Shown here piece by piece: positions 1 to 5,568 of a stretch of DNA of 5,585 bases. Source of the DNA: Thermodesulfovibrionales bacterium (GTDB taxonomy: Bacteria; Nitrospirota; Thermodesulfovibrionia; Thermodesulfovibrionales; SM23-35); NCBI GenBank assembly GCA_022865525.1, contig JALHSV010000210.1:1-5585 (forward strand), written 5' to 3'. The translations under genes and the position numbers were made by a program. The notes below the pieces were generated by a model, which worked only from the letters and a program-made list of their open reading frames with translations, ran no database searches and was not told where the DNA came from. Within the stretch, counting starts at the first letter, position 1; each line of letters starts with the position of its first letter.

Positions 1-1168
1 GATACTTCTTACGACCTCATTCATGATCGGTGTGTTCTGTTCCCTCGACTTTTTCCTCTTTTACCTTTTCTGGGAGGCAATGCTGATCCCTATGTTCCTT
101 ATTATCGGTGTCTGGGGAGGTCCGAACAGGATATATGCAGCGATCAAGTTCTTTCTCTATACGCTGGTCGGAAGCGTTCTCATGCTTGTCGGTATCATCT
201 TCCTGTATCTTTACGCCGGCAAGACCTTTAATATCCTTGACTTAATGACGAAGACATATCCCTTCTCCATGCAATTATGGCTCTTCTGGGCCTTCTTTGC
301 AGCATTTGCTGTGAAGGTTCCCATGTGGCCTGTCCACACATGGCTTCCTGATGCACATACCGAAGCCCCTACAGCAGGCAGTGTCATCCTTGCGGCAGTT
401 CTCATTAAGATGGGTGCTTACGGTTTCCTGAGATTTTCTCTCCCGCTCTTCCCTGAGGCGTCGAAGGCAATGACCCCTGTCATGTTAACGCTTTCGGTGA
501 TAGGAATAATTTACGGCGCGGTCATATGCCTTGCTCAAACCGACCTCAAGAGACTTATTGCGTACAGTTCCGTAAGTCACATGGGATTCGTAACCCTCGG
601 TATTTTTGCCCTGAACATCCAGGGAGTCGAAGGCGGACTCCTCCAGATGATCAATCACGGTATTGTCACCGGCGCACTCTTCTTGTCTGTAGGCATTGTA
701 TATGACAGGACCCACACGAGAAAGATTGCGGATTACGGAGGGCTGGCAACCGTCATGCCGATCTATGCTGCGTTCTTTATGGTATTTACCCTTGCATCCA
801 TAGGGCTCCCGGCTACAAACGGGTTTGTCGGCGAATTCCTGATCCTCCTCGGTGGATTTACCAAGAGCAAGCTTGCCGGTGTGCTTGCAAGCACAGGAAT
901 TATTATTGGTGCAGGGTACATGCTCTGGCTCTACCAGCGGATATTCTTCGTGGAAGTCAATCCAAAAGTGGCTGGCCTGCATGACATGGATATCAGGGAA
1001 ACCATTACCCTCATCCCGCTGATCATCCTGGTTTTCTGGATCGGGATATATCCGAACGTATTCCTCGGCTTTATGCATGCGTCTGTCGGGCACCTCCTCG
1101 AGAGGGTTTCCACGGCCGGTATGCAGGAGGCTGCTGCAGCGAAAGCTATCATGGAGGTAATCCGATGA
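1..1168 (+). CDS. nuoM: NADH-quinone oxidoreductase subunit M (5'-truncated by window edge)
   Basis: Membrane subunit of respiratory complex I, one of three Mrp-antiporter-like subunits that move protons as NADH (or another donor) reduces quinone. The reading frame is open from base 2, so the Met at 23 is internal and the true start lies to the left. About 388 codons are present against roughly 500 in the family. Numbering from the Met at 23, the transmembrane Glu sits in LFWEAMLIPM (E18, bases 74-76, matching E. coli E144). The TM7 Lys is in VKVPMWPVHTWLPDAHTEAP (K98, bases 314-316, matching K234), and the TM8 Lys is in LIKMGAYG (K129). The discontinuous-helix region with FVGEF follows. The rest is hydrophobic helices ending in a short Ala-rich tail. 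All ionisable residues I can check are kept, so it should be functional. Its stop overlaps the start of nuoN (ATGA), which indicates translational coupling. Confidence 0.97.
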   Translation, partial: ILLTTSFMIGVFCSLDFFLFYLFWEAMLIPMFLIIGVWGGPNRIYAAIKFFLYTLVGSVLMLVGIIFLYLYAGKTFNILDLMTKTYPFSMQLWLFWAFFAAFAVKVPMWPVHTWLPDAHTEAPTAGSVILAAVLIKMGAYGFLRFSLPLFPEASKAMTPVMLTLSVIGIIYGAVICLAQTDLKRLIAYSSVSHMGFVTLGIFALNIQGVEGGLLQMINHGIVTGALFLSVGIVYDRTHTRKIADYGGLATVMPIYAAFFMVFTLASIGLPATNGFVGEFLILLGGFTKSKLAGVLASTGIIIGAGYMLWLYQRIFFVEVNPKVAGLHDMDIRETITLIPLIILVFWIGIYPNVFLGFMHASVGHLLERVSTAGMQEAAAAKAIMEVIR

Positions 1169-2592
1169 ATTTTCAGTTCCCTGATCTTACTCCAATGAGA
1201 CCCGAACTGTTGATGACAGCCCTGGCACTCATTGTCATCCTGGTCGACCTTTTCGTGAGGAAGAAGGAAGTTATCGCCCTTATCAGCATGGCCGGTGTTG
1301 CGCTGGTGGGATTATCACTTCTGGGGCCTGGCGGTGAGACCTTCGGGACAATGTTTATTTCTGACGGCTACAGTACGTTTTTTAAAGTGATTTTCTTTAT
1401 CAATGTTATTCTGACCATTCTGATATCCATTAAATATATTGCAGTCGAACGGGTAAATTATGGTGAATATTACAGCCTGATTCTCTTTTCAACGATCGGG
1501 ATGATGATCATGGCGTCAGCCGGGGATCTGATCGTTCTGTATCTCGGACTCGAACTGATGGCGCTCAGCACCTATATCCTTGCCGGTTTTATCAGGCACG
1601 ACATAAAATCGAATGAGGCAGCCCTGAAATATTTTCTGCTCGGGGCATTTTCATCGGGCTTCCTGCTCTATGGTATTTCAATCATCTACGGCCTGACCGG
1701 AACTACGGACCTCAAGGCAATCGCGTCTTTTATCAATGAGAGAGGACTGTCTGACAATTTTTCGCTTCTCCTCTCCGTCATATTCCTGATTGTGGCGTTC
1801 AGTTTCAAAATTGCAGCGGCACCCTTCCATATGTGGGCGCCTGATGTCTATGAGGGAGCGCCGACTTCAATCACTGCCTTCATGTCGGTAGGTCCGAAGG
1901 CGGCAGGGTTTGCGGTCTTCGGAAGGGTCTTCCTTGTGGCATTTGCCGCAGTTAAGGTCGATTGGGCAGCTATTCTGATTCCGCTCTCGATTCTTACGAT
2001 GGCGGTCGGCAATATTGTTGCGCTCTCCCAAACGAATATCAAGAGAATGCTTGCATACTCGTCTATCGCTCATGCCGGATATGCATTGCTCGGAATTATC
2101 GTTGCAAACAATGAGGGGCTTGCCAGTATGATGAATTACCTGATGATCTATGCGTTCATGAACATCGGGGCGTTTGCAGTCATTATTATGCTCAGGAGTG
2201 AAGGATTCAAGGGAGATAGCATATACGATTATGAAGGTCTCGCGAAGACCCATCCATTGGCTGCGGCCCTCATGCTCATTTTTATGTTTTCTCTAACCGG
2301 TATCCCGCCAACAGCCGGATTTATCGGTAAATTATACATCTTCATGGCGGCGATTAATGCCGGATATACATGGCTTGTTGTCGTTGCTGTTCTCTTCAGT
2401 GCAATATCGGCATACTTCTACCTCAGGATCGTTATGTACATGTACATGAAAGATCCGAAGATAACAGTCAGCCTTACAACATCATTTTCGAATGGGGTTG
2501 CACTCGCGGTGACGACTGCAGCAGTGCTCATTATCGGCATTTTCCCGACAGCCCTTGTTGAGTTTGCAAAGGCAGCAATCAAAGGGTTCTAA
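1165..2592 (+). CDS. nuoN: NADH-quinone oxidoreductase subunit N
   Basis: Complete 475-aa antiporter-like membrane subunit of complex I (E. coli NuoN is 485 aa), forming one proton path in the membrane arm. The ATG at 1165 is set by GGAGG at 1153-1157 with 7-nt spacing and overlaps the nuoM stop. Key buried charges are present: the TM5 Glu in LGLELMALS (E130), the TM7 Lys in SFKIAAAPFHMWAPDVYEGA (K215), the TM8 Lys in VGPKAAGF (K245), and the TM12 Lys in AGFIGKLYIF (K389, equivalent to E. coli K395). The mid-helix segment QTNIKRMLAYSSIAHAGY is the NuoN version of the family signature; NuoM has QTDLKRLIAYSSVSHMGF. NuoM then NuoN is the standard end of the nuo cluster. No terminator hairpin is visible after the TAA, and a nitroreductase gene follows 31 nt later. 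Confidence 0.98.
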   Translation: MNFQFPDLTPMRPELLMTALALIVILVDLFVRKKEVIALISMAGVALVGLSLLGPGGETFGTMFISDGYSTFFKVIFFINVILTILISIKYIAVERVNYGEYYSLILFSTIGMMIMASAGDLIVLYLGLELMALSTYILAGFIRHDIKSNEAALKYFLLGAFSSGFLLYGISIIYGLTGTTDLKAIASFINERGLSDNFSLLLSVIFLIVAFSFKIAAAPFHMWAPDVYEGAPTSITAFMSVGPKAAGFAVFGRVFLVAFAAVKVDWAAILIPLSILTMAVGNIVALSQTNIKRMLAYSSIAHAGYALLGIIVANNEGLASMMNYLMIYAFMNIGAFAVIIMLRSEGFKGDSIYDYEGLAKTHPLAAALMLIFMFSLTGIPPTAGFIGKLYIFMAAINAGYTWLVVVAVLFSAISAYFYLRIVMYMYMKDPKITVSLTTSFSNGVALAVTTAAVLIIGIFPTALVEFAKAAIKGF

Positions 2593-2623
2593 AAAATCCT
2601 GTATCCTGTAATAGATTCAAACC

Positions 2624-3235
2624 TTGTCTGTGTTCCCTCTTAATGATACGTTAAAAACCATTCACAAGCGGCATAGCGTAAGAAGATTTACTGAACAGGA
2701 TGTATCTGATGAGCAGATTCGTCTGTTGCTTCAGGCTGCGAATGAGGCGCCTTCTGCACACAACCAGCAGTCATGGAAATTTATCGTCATCAGAAATACG
2801 AAGAAGCAGGAACTCGCACAGCTTGTTACAGGAAGATCGGGCGAATTCCCGAAACCCGCATCAGCATTGCTCCGCATGGCTGCACGTAGCATTCTGAGTG
2901 CCCCGATCGTCATAGCGGTTGCCAATACCGGTGATCTGATAGAACATGGGACCCAGCTTTTCAAAATCGAGAAGGAAATGGCAAAGGATTTTTTCCGGAC
3001 TATGGAGATTCAGAGCTCTGCCGCAGCGGTCGAGAACATGCTCATAGCGGCGACAGCTCTCGGTCTTGCAACGGTCTGGCTCGGGATTCTTTTTCTGATC
3101 AAGGATGATATCCTCCAGTTTCTCGGAGAGCCGAAAGGAGAATTCATGGCCGTGATTCCTGTCGGGTATGCTGAAAGAACCGGCACAGGCCCTCAGAAAG
3201 AACCATTCGAAATGAAGGTCAAATATCTGGAGTAG
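2624..3235 (+). CDS. Nitroreductase-family FMN flavoprotein
   Basis: Predicted soluble 203-aa nitroreductase-fold oxidoreductase, normally an FMN-binding dimer using NAD(P)H. The substrate cannot be told from sequence. Visible family marks are RHSVRRF at residues 16-22 (FMN phosphate binding), APSAHNQQSWKF at 42-53 (flavin pocket), the helix AAAVENMLIAATALGLATVW with WLGI after it, and IPVGYAE near 178-184. There is no ferredoxin domain or signal peptide. An in-frame TAG at 2612-2614 limits the start to TTG 2624 or GTG 2630. Neither has a good ribosome site, so translation may depend on coupling to nuoN, whose stop is 31 nt upstream. No promoter is visible in that gap, so it probably rides on the nuo transcript. 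Family assignment is secure; the start and any link to complex I are inference. Confidence 0.9.
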   Translation: MSVFPLNDTLKTIHKRHSVRRFTEQDVSDEQIRLLLQAANEAPSAHNQQSWKFIVIRNTKKQELAQLVTGRSGEFPKPASALLRMAARSILSAPIVIAVANTGDLIEHGTQLFKIEKEMAKDFFRTMEIQSSAAAVENMLIAATALGLATVWLGILFLIKDDILQFLGEPKGEFMAVIPVGYAERTGTGPQKEPFEMKVKYLE

Positions 3236-3322
3236 CCTGATTTATTCAAACATTTTCTTTAGGCCGGCAGATACAATATTTTCGCTCATTCTCGGTCTTA
3301 TCGACCTCCGAGGTGAAACGGA

Positions 3323-3366
3323 TAGCGAGCGCATTCCTTGTCGGCTTTGCGCGGGATTAGCGAGCG
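3323..3366. repeat. Direct repeat TAGCGAGCG, two copies
   Basis: TAGCGAGCG occurs at 3323-3331 and again at 3358-3366, and ATTCCTT follows each copy at different distances. The pair lies between the nitroreductase stop and the hairpin at 3392-3424, in a 244-nt stretch with no gene. The intervening DNA is GC-richer than the flanks. It may be part of one repeat unit together with the hairpin. Confidence 0.4.
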
Positions 3367-3391
3367 AATATGAAATACAATTCCTTACGTT

Positions 3392-3424
3392 AAGATACCC
3401 TGCAGTTTCTGCTGCAGGGTTCTT
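3392..3424 (+). terminator. Strong hairpin, possible terminator of the nuo/nitroreductase unit
   Basis: ACCCTGCAG (3397-3405) and CTGCAGGGT (3412-3420) form a perfect 9-bp stem with a 6-nt loop. AAGA (3392-3395) and TCTT (3421-3424) add four pairs around one bulged T. The downstream tract on the + strand is T-rich (TTCTTCATTCTGTCTT) but not a clean T-run. It sits 157 nt after the nitroreductase stop and before the convergent DUF2007 gene, a reasonable place for termination. It may instead be the end of a dispersed repeat (see findings). Confidence 0.5.
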
Positions 3425-3479
3425 CATTCTGTCTTCGACAGTATTCAAATCCGCTCAAATATAATATCCGCCGTCCAGT

Positions 3480-3719
3480 CTATGAATAATGTGGGTCAGG
3501 GATATCTTCGCTGCCCTTTATTACCTCTTCTGCGGTCTCTTTGTCTTCTTTTTTGACGAGGATTTTAATCTCGCCGATTTTGCCAATATTGACGGGATAT
3601 GGACTTACCTTGGATGACCGCAGCACTACAGGGATTCCGCCGCTTTCAAGCAGGTCTTTTATCATCTCCGCCTCAAGTGGATCATAGGTAATCAGTAATT
3701 CAACCCATTCGCTGCTCAT
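3480..3719 (-). CDS. DUF2007-type small protein
   Basis: Small soluble protein of 79 aa resembling the DUF2007 family (annotated as 'putative prokaryotic signal transducing protein', no proven reaction). The visible pattern fits a ferredoxin-like alpha/beta fold. A first strand WVELLITYDPLEAEMIKDLL runs into a helix, then comes a strand GGIPVVLRSSKVSPYP. The third strand is GEIKILVKKEDKETAEEVIK, running into the last helix, and the tail is short and acidic. The DPLEAEMIKDLLES.GIPV stretch is the characteristic part. There are no catalytic residues or membrane segments. The ATG at 3717-3719 lies 6 nt after the stop of the upstream hydrolase, so the two are likely one transcript. Its own ribosome site is weak (AAGGAT, about 13 nt upstream), which suits coupling. 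Confidence 0.8.
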   Translation of the reverse strand: MSSEWVELLITYDPLEAEMIKDLLESGGIPVVLRSSKVSPYPVNIGKIGEIKILVKKEDKETAEEVIKGSEDIPDPHYS

Positions 3720-3725
3720 TGCACG

Positions 3726-4277
3726 CTATTTGATCCTTTTTGAGATAGCCTTGAACTCTTCCGTACCTGCAATCTGCAATAGCTGAAATAGAACTGTCTC
3801 GGTGCACGTGATGACAGCCCCGGCATCACGCATGAATTCGCAGGCAATTTTCCAGTTTTCTTTGGTCCTTGAGCAGACTGCGTCCTTTACCAGATGGACA
3901 TTGAAGCCCTCCCGCAGGAGGCCGATACTTGTCTGAAGGATGCATATATGGGTTTCCATGCCGGTTACAATAAGCGTTTTTTTATTCAGCTTTCTGATTG
4001 CATCTGGGAATGAGGGTTCTTCGCAGCAACTGAACGTCAACTTCTCGATTGGCCGATACTCAGGCAAAGCCTTTCGTATTGGCTCTTCGGTCTGTCCGAT
4101 CCCTTTTGGGTACTGCTCCGTCAGAACAATAGGAATATCAAGCATTTTTGCAAGTTCAATCAGATGCAGGCAATTATTAACGACGGCATCTTTCATTTTC
4201 ATGACTGCTGCAAGTCTTTCCTGAATATCAATAATGACGAGAGCGGTATTGTTTTTATCAAGGAAGAATTTTTCCAT
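3726..4277 (-). CDS. Isochorismatase-fold cysteine hydrolase (ISOC/YcaC-like)
   Basis: Soluble hydrolase of 183 aa from the isochorismatase-like (cysteine hydrolase) superfamily. The catalytic triad is visible: Asp17 in LVIIDIQERL, Lys79 in IEKLTFSC, and Cys112 in VTGMETHICIL, with GM preceding the expected cis-peptide. LTEQYPKGIG (52-61) and the C-terminal pattern VLFQLLQIAGTEEFKAISKR resemble the ISOC1/ISOC2 and YcaC subfamily rather than nicotinamidases, whose metal-binding Asp-x-His motif I do not see. The natural substrate of this subfamily is mostly unknown. I chose the ATG at 4275-4277 because AAAGGAG lies 5 nt upstream. An ORF extension to 4346 has no such site and adds a non-conserved 23-aa head. 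It is followed 6 nt later by the DUF2007 gene. Confidence 0.9.
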   Translation of the reverse strand: MEKFFLDKNNTALVIIDIQERLAAVMKMKDAVVNNCLHLIELAKMLDIPIVLTEQYPKGIGQTEEPIRKALPEYRPIEKLTFSCCEEPSFPDAIRKLNKKTLIVTGMETHICILQTSIGLLREGFNVHLVKDAVCSRTKENWKIACEFMRDAGAVITCTETVLFQLLQIAGTEEFKAISKRIK

Positions 4278-4282
4278 ACAAG

Positions 4283-4289
4283 CTCCTTT
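4283..4289 (-). promoter_or_regulatory. Ribosome binding site deciding the hydrolase start
   Basis: Read on the - strand, AAAGGAG ends 5 nt before the ATG at 4277-4275. It is a near-perfect Shine-Dalgarno and fixes the start at residue 24 of the longer open frame. Confidence 0.85.
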
Positions 4290-4351
4290 CTGATGTAAGA
4301 GTCTGACAGCGTATGATAGTGTCTTGACCCCAGTAGTTCTCTGCAAACATG

Positions 4352-4382
4352 ATCATATATGATGAAGTGAAAAAGGTATCAA
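4352..4382 (-). promoter_or_regulatory. Candidate promoter of the hydrolase-DUF2007 unit, with palindrome
   Basis: On the - strand TTGATA (4382-4377) and TATATG (4359-4354) are spaced 17 nt, a plausible sigma70-type -35/-10 pair about 75 nt upstream of the hydrolase ATG. The -10 is only 4/6 to consensus. The perfect 12-bp palindrome ATCATATATGAT at 4352-4363 covers the -10 and could be an operator, although AT-rich palindromes of this size also arise by chance. Confidence 0.35.
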
Positions 4383-4397
4383 ATAATGTAAAAATCC

Positions 4398-4486
4398 TGT
4401 CATTCCGGCTTGGCCGGAATCCTTCTTCAGGAATCCTCGGCAGGACTCAAGTCGAAAAGAACGATTCCCGACAAGCGGGAATGACA
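4398..4486. repeat. MITE/REP-like inverted repeat with a hairpin in each arm
   Basis: Two 24-nt arms (4398-4421 and 4463-4486) are inverted copies matching at 21 of 24 positions, starting TGTCATTCC and ending GGAATGACA. Each arm also folds on itself. The left arm gives ATTCCGGC/GCCGGAAT (4402-4409 with 4413-4420, loop TTG). The right arm gives ATTCCCG/CGGGAAT (4464-4470 with 4476-4482, loop ACAAG). The 41-nt centre has no clear coding signal. Elements bounded by TGTCATTCC are common between genes in many bacterial genomes. This one lies between the divergent hydrolase and the trmJ remnant. It contains no transposase, so it would be non-autonomous if mobile. Confidence 0.7.
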
Positions 4487-4519
4487 ATTTAACATGCCAA
4501 CTATTAGAACAGAATGAGC

Positions 4520-4537
4520 TATACTGCACACAGTATA
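4520..4537. repeat. Perfect dyad TATACTG-N4-CAGTATA
   Basis: TATACTG (4520-4526) and CAGTATA (4531-4537) are exact inverted copies around CACA. The site is about 50 nt upstream of the extended -10 at 4589 and lacks a T-run. It fits a regulator-binding site for the rightward promoter better than a terminator, but no cognate regulator is in the window. Confidence 0.45.
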
Positions 4538-4588
4538 CTTCAGTCTTTCCCCATCAATCAATAATCCACCGTATCGCATTCCCTGTTC

Positions 4589-4597
4589 TGATATAAT
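4589..4597 (+). promoter_or_regulatory. Extended -10 promoter driving the trmJ remnant
   Basis: TGATATAAT is a perfect TATAAT (4592-4597) with the TGn extension. No convincing -35 lies 16-18 nt upstream, which is acceptable for extended -10 promoters. Transcription would begin near 4604, some 30 nt before the remains of the trmJ coding region, so the promoter appears to have outlived the gene. Confidence 0.55.
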
Positions 4598-4632
4598 GGG
4601 GCTATCTGTATAGAACCCATCCTGGAAAAATA

Positions 4633-4865
4633 ATGTCTCATTTATCCTTATTGAGCCTCAGGAACCGGGCAATATCGGGGCTGCAGCGCGAGCTTTGCAA
4701 AACATGGGGTTCAGAAACCTTGAACTGGTAACCCCTGGCTATTTTCGTACAAAAGAGGCCAAGCGGATGGCATACCAGGCGTATAATTTGCTGAAACAGG
4801 CACCAGTGTATGCAAAATTCGACGATGCTATACATGACAAGCATCTCATTGGAAGGTCCGGATAG
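4633..4865 (+). pseudogene. trmJ: N-terminal remnant of a TrmJ/SpoU-family RNA 2'-O-methyltransferase
   Basis: The frame 4635-4862 (stop TAG 4863-4865) encodes about 76 residues. They read FILIEPQEPGNIGAAARALQ, then NMGFRNLELVTPG, then an EAKRMA helix and a FDDAIHDKHLIG segment. This is the recognisable N-terminal part of TrmJ, the SPOUT enzyme that methylates the 2'-O of tRNA position 32. TrmJ proteins are roughly 240 aa. The knotted C-terminal half with the SAM-binding loop is missing, and the conserved GTT after LIG is altered. The only nearby ATG (4633-4635) is in another frame that stops within about 100 nt, and an in-frame TAG at 4611 blocks an upstream start. A single-base loss near the start plus a C-terminal deletion would explain it. 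Codon use is otherwise normal, which suggests recent decay. A TrmH-family relative is possible; loss of function is near certain. Confidence 0.8.
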
Positions 4866-4913
4866 CGCTCTTTTAATAAAATAAAGTCATATGTATCAAC
4901 AGTTTGTTATCTC

Positions 4914-4939
4914 AAAAAAAGTTAACTGTTCACATTAAC
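4914..4939 (-). terminator. Probable terminator of the toxin-antitoxin unit
   Basis: On the - strand GTTAA (4939-4935) pairs with TTAAC (4925-4921). Two further pairs are possible with one bulged G, and a run of seven T (4920-4914) follows directly. It lies 40 nt past the toxin stop. The stem is short and AT-rich, so strength is uncertain, but the T-run and position fit. Confidence 0.5.
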
Positions 4940-4978
4940 CGAGTTAGTTATTATCCTGCTTGTTTCTCCTACCGGTCT

Positions 4979-5254
4979 TTATCCAGACAGGTCCGCATGA
5001 CTACCGGTGCGGACAAAGGTAATCTCCTGCAGTTCTCTGTCTATTCGATACATCAATATCCAGTCAGGTTCTATATGACAGTCTCTATGGTCTCTCAAAT
5101 TACCCCTAAGGGCATGGTCATGATATTTGCGTTCAAGGGTTTGCTGATTGACGAGTTGGCGCATAATAGTCTTCAGCTTCTGAATGTCTTTGCCCCGCCT
5201 TACCATCAACCTGTAATCTCCCTCAAACTGCTTTGTGGTCTTGAATCCAAGCAC
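4979..5254 (-). CDS. yafQ: YafQ-like mRNA interferase toxin (RelE/ParE superfamily)
   Basis: Predicted 91-aa type II toxin. E. coli YafQ is a ribosome-dependent mRNA endonuclease that cuts in-frame Lys codons during translation. The protein matches YafQ along its length: TTKQFEGDYRLMVRRGKD at the N-terminus, KYHDHALRGNLRDHRDCHIE in the middle, then PDWILMYRI and FVRTGSHADL. Residues matching the E. coli active site are present: H47 (H50), H60 (H63), D64 (D67), W65 (W68) and H86 (H87). The last position, E. coli F91, is Ser (S90, codon TCT). The start is GTG at 5254-5252, overlapping the antitoxin TAG by one base. No in-frame ATG or good ribosome site exists, so translation depends on coupling to the antitoxin. 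Family assignment is secure; activity is uncertain because of the Ser. Confidence 0.93.
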   Translation of the reverse strand: MLGFKTTKQFEGDYRLMVRRGKDIQKLKTIMRQLVNQQTLERKYHDHALRGNLRDHRDCHIEPDWILMYRIDRELQEITFVRTGSHADLSG

Positions 5255-5514
5255 TATGTCGCCATCTTTTCAAAAAACTTATCAAGACTGTCATAGCTGC
5301 TCAGGTTTCGCCCCTCTTCAGCATCCTTCATGGCCTTCAGGGTGGTCTTGTTCGGTATTACCACATCAAAAGGCAAACCTCTCCGCAGCCTTACCTGCGA
5401 CAGGAACAGATTTATTGCCTCTGTTGTGCTGATCCCCAGCTTGCTTAACACTTTTTCAGCATCAGCCTTTAGGTCGGGATCCACTCTTGTTGTTATCATT
5501 GCTGTCTTTGCCAC
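5254..5514 (-). CDS. dinJ: DinJ/RelB-family antitoxin
   Basis: 86-aa partner of the YafQ-like toxin, expected to bind and neutralise it and to repress their shared promoter. The N-terminal ribbon-helix-helix DNA-binding region is visible: strand TAMITTRVDP (residues 4-13), helix DLKADAEKVLSKLG, the turn ISTTEA, and helix INLFLSQVRLRRGLPF, the classic RelB/DinJ signature. The C-terminal part (about 47-86, with KAMKDAEEGRNLSSYDSLDK) is the usual toxin-wrapping segment. I place the start at GTG 5514-5512, because AAGGAGG lies 6 nt upstream and the family begins just there. A longer frame to 5568 would run through the ribosome site and promoter. Antitoxin first and toxin second with a 1-nt overlap is the standard layout. 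Confidence 0.93.
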   Translation of the reverse strand: MAKTAMITTRVDPDLKADAEKVLSKLGISTTEAINLFLSQVRLRRGLPFDVVIPNKTTLKAMKDAEEGRNLSSYDSLDKFFEKMAT

Positions 5515-5520
5515 ATAACA

Positions 5521-5527
5521 CCTCCTT
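5521..5527 (-). promoter_or_regulatory. Strong ribosome binding site of the antitoxin
   Basis: AAGGAGG on the - strand lies 6 nt before the GTG at 5514. A full-consensus site on the antitoxin and none on the toxin fits the need for antitoxin excess. It also decides the antitoxin start against the longer frame. Confidence 0.85.
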
Positions 5528-5537
5528 CGATATTGGT

Positions 5538-5568
5538 ATTGTATCACAATTGATATACATTTAGACAA
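5538..5568 (-). promoter_or_regulatory. Toxin-antitoxin promoter with overlapping operator palindrome
   Basis: On the - strand TACAAT (5543-5538) preceded by TGA gives an extended -10. TTGTCT (5568-5563) is a possible -35 at a long 19-nt spacing. The inverted repeat TATCA-CAAT-TGATA (5542-5555) overlaps the -10 and is a likely operator for the ribbon-helix-helix antitoxin. The inferred start near 5531 leaves a leader of about 17 nt containing the ribosome site. Confidence 0.55.

Larger units (their letters stand above)
4278..4632. other. Gene-free intergenic stretch (355 nt)
   Basis: No protein-coding frame with family resemblance is visible on either strand. The stretch holds the hydrolase ribosome site and candidate promoter, the TGTCATTCC inverted repeat, a 7-4-7 dyad at 4520-4537 and an extended -10 promoter at 4589-4597. 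I see no tRNA-like cloverleaf or riboswitch pattern. Confidence 0.7.

Noticed and set aside
485..1093. 202-aa open frame on the - strand
   Set aside because: It is antisense to nuoM, rich in charged and Cys residues typical of reverse-read membrane genes, and has no family resemblance.
1867..2253. 128-aa open frame on the - strand
   Set aside because: Antisense shadow of nuoN with no recognisable domain.
3429..3441. Small hairpin CTGTC-TTC-GACAG as a terminator
   Set aside because: The stem is only 5 bp with no T-run after it, so it is too weak to call.
3242..3448. 68-aa open frame on the - strand between the nitroreductase and DUF2007 genes
   Set aside because: It is translated from the repeat and hairpin region, has low-complexity composition, and shows no family pattern or conserved context.
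4278..4346. 23-residue N-terminal extension of the hydrolase
   Set aside because: The extension lacks a ribosome site and family similarity, while a near-perfect site precedes the internal ATG at 4277.
4398..4486. CRISPR-like repeat array
   Set aside because: There are only two arms, in inverted orientation, with no regular spacers and no cas genes nearby.
4633..4731. Short open frame from the ATG at 4633 as a genuine small protein
   Set aside because: It runs out of frame with the clear TrmJ similarity and stops soon after, as expected for a frameshifted start.
4638..4844. 68-aa open frame on the - strand
   Set aside because: Antisense to the trmJ remnant, whose + strand frame reads as a known family.
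4904..5296. 130-aa open frame on the + strand
   Set aside because: It lies antisense to the YafQ-like toxin, whose - strand product matches a known family end to end.
5515..5568. 18-residue N-terminal extension of the antitoxin
   Set aside because: It would translate through the strong ribosome site and the promoter/operator; the family N-terminus begins at the GTG at 5514.
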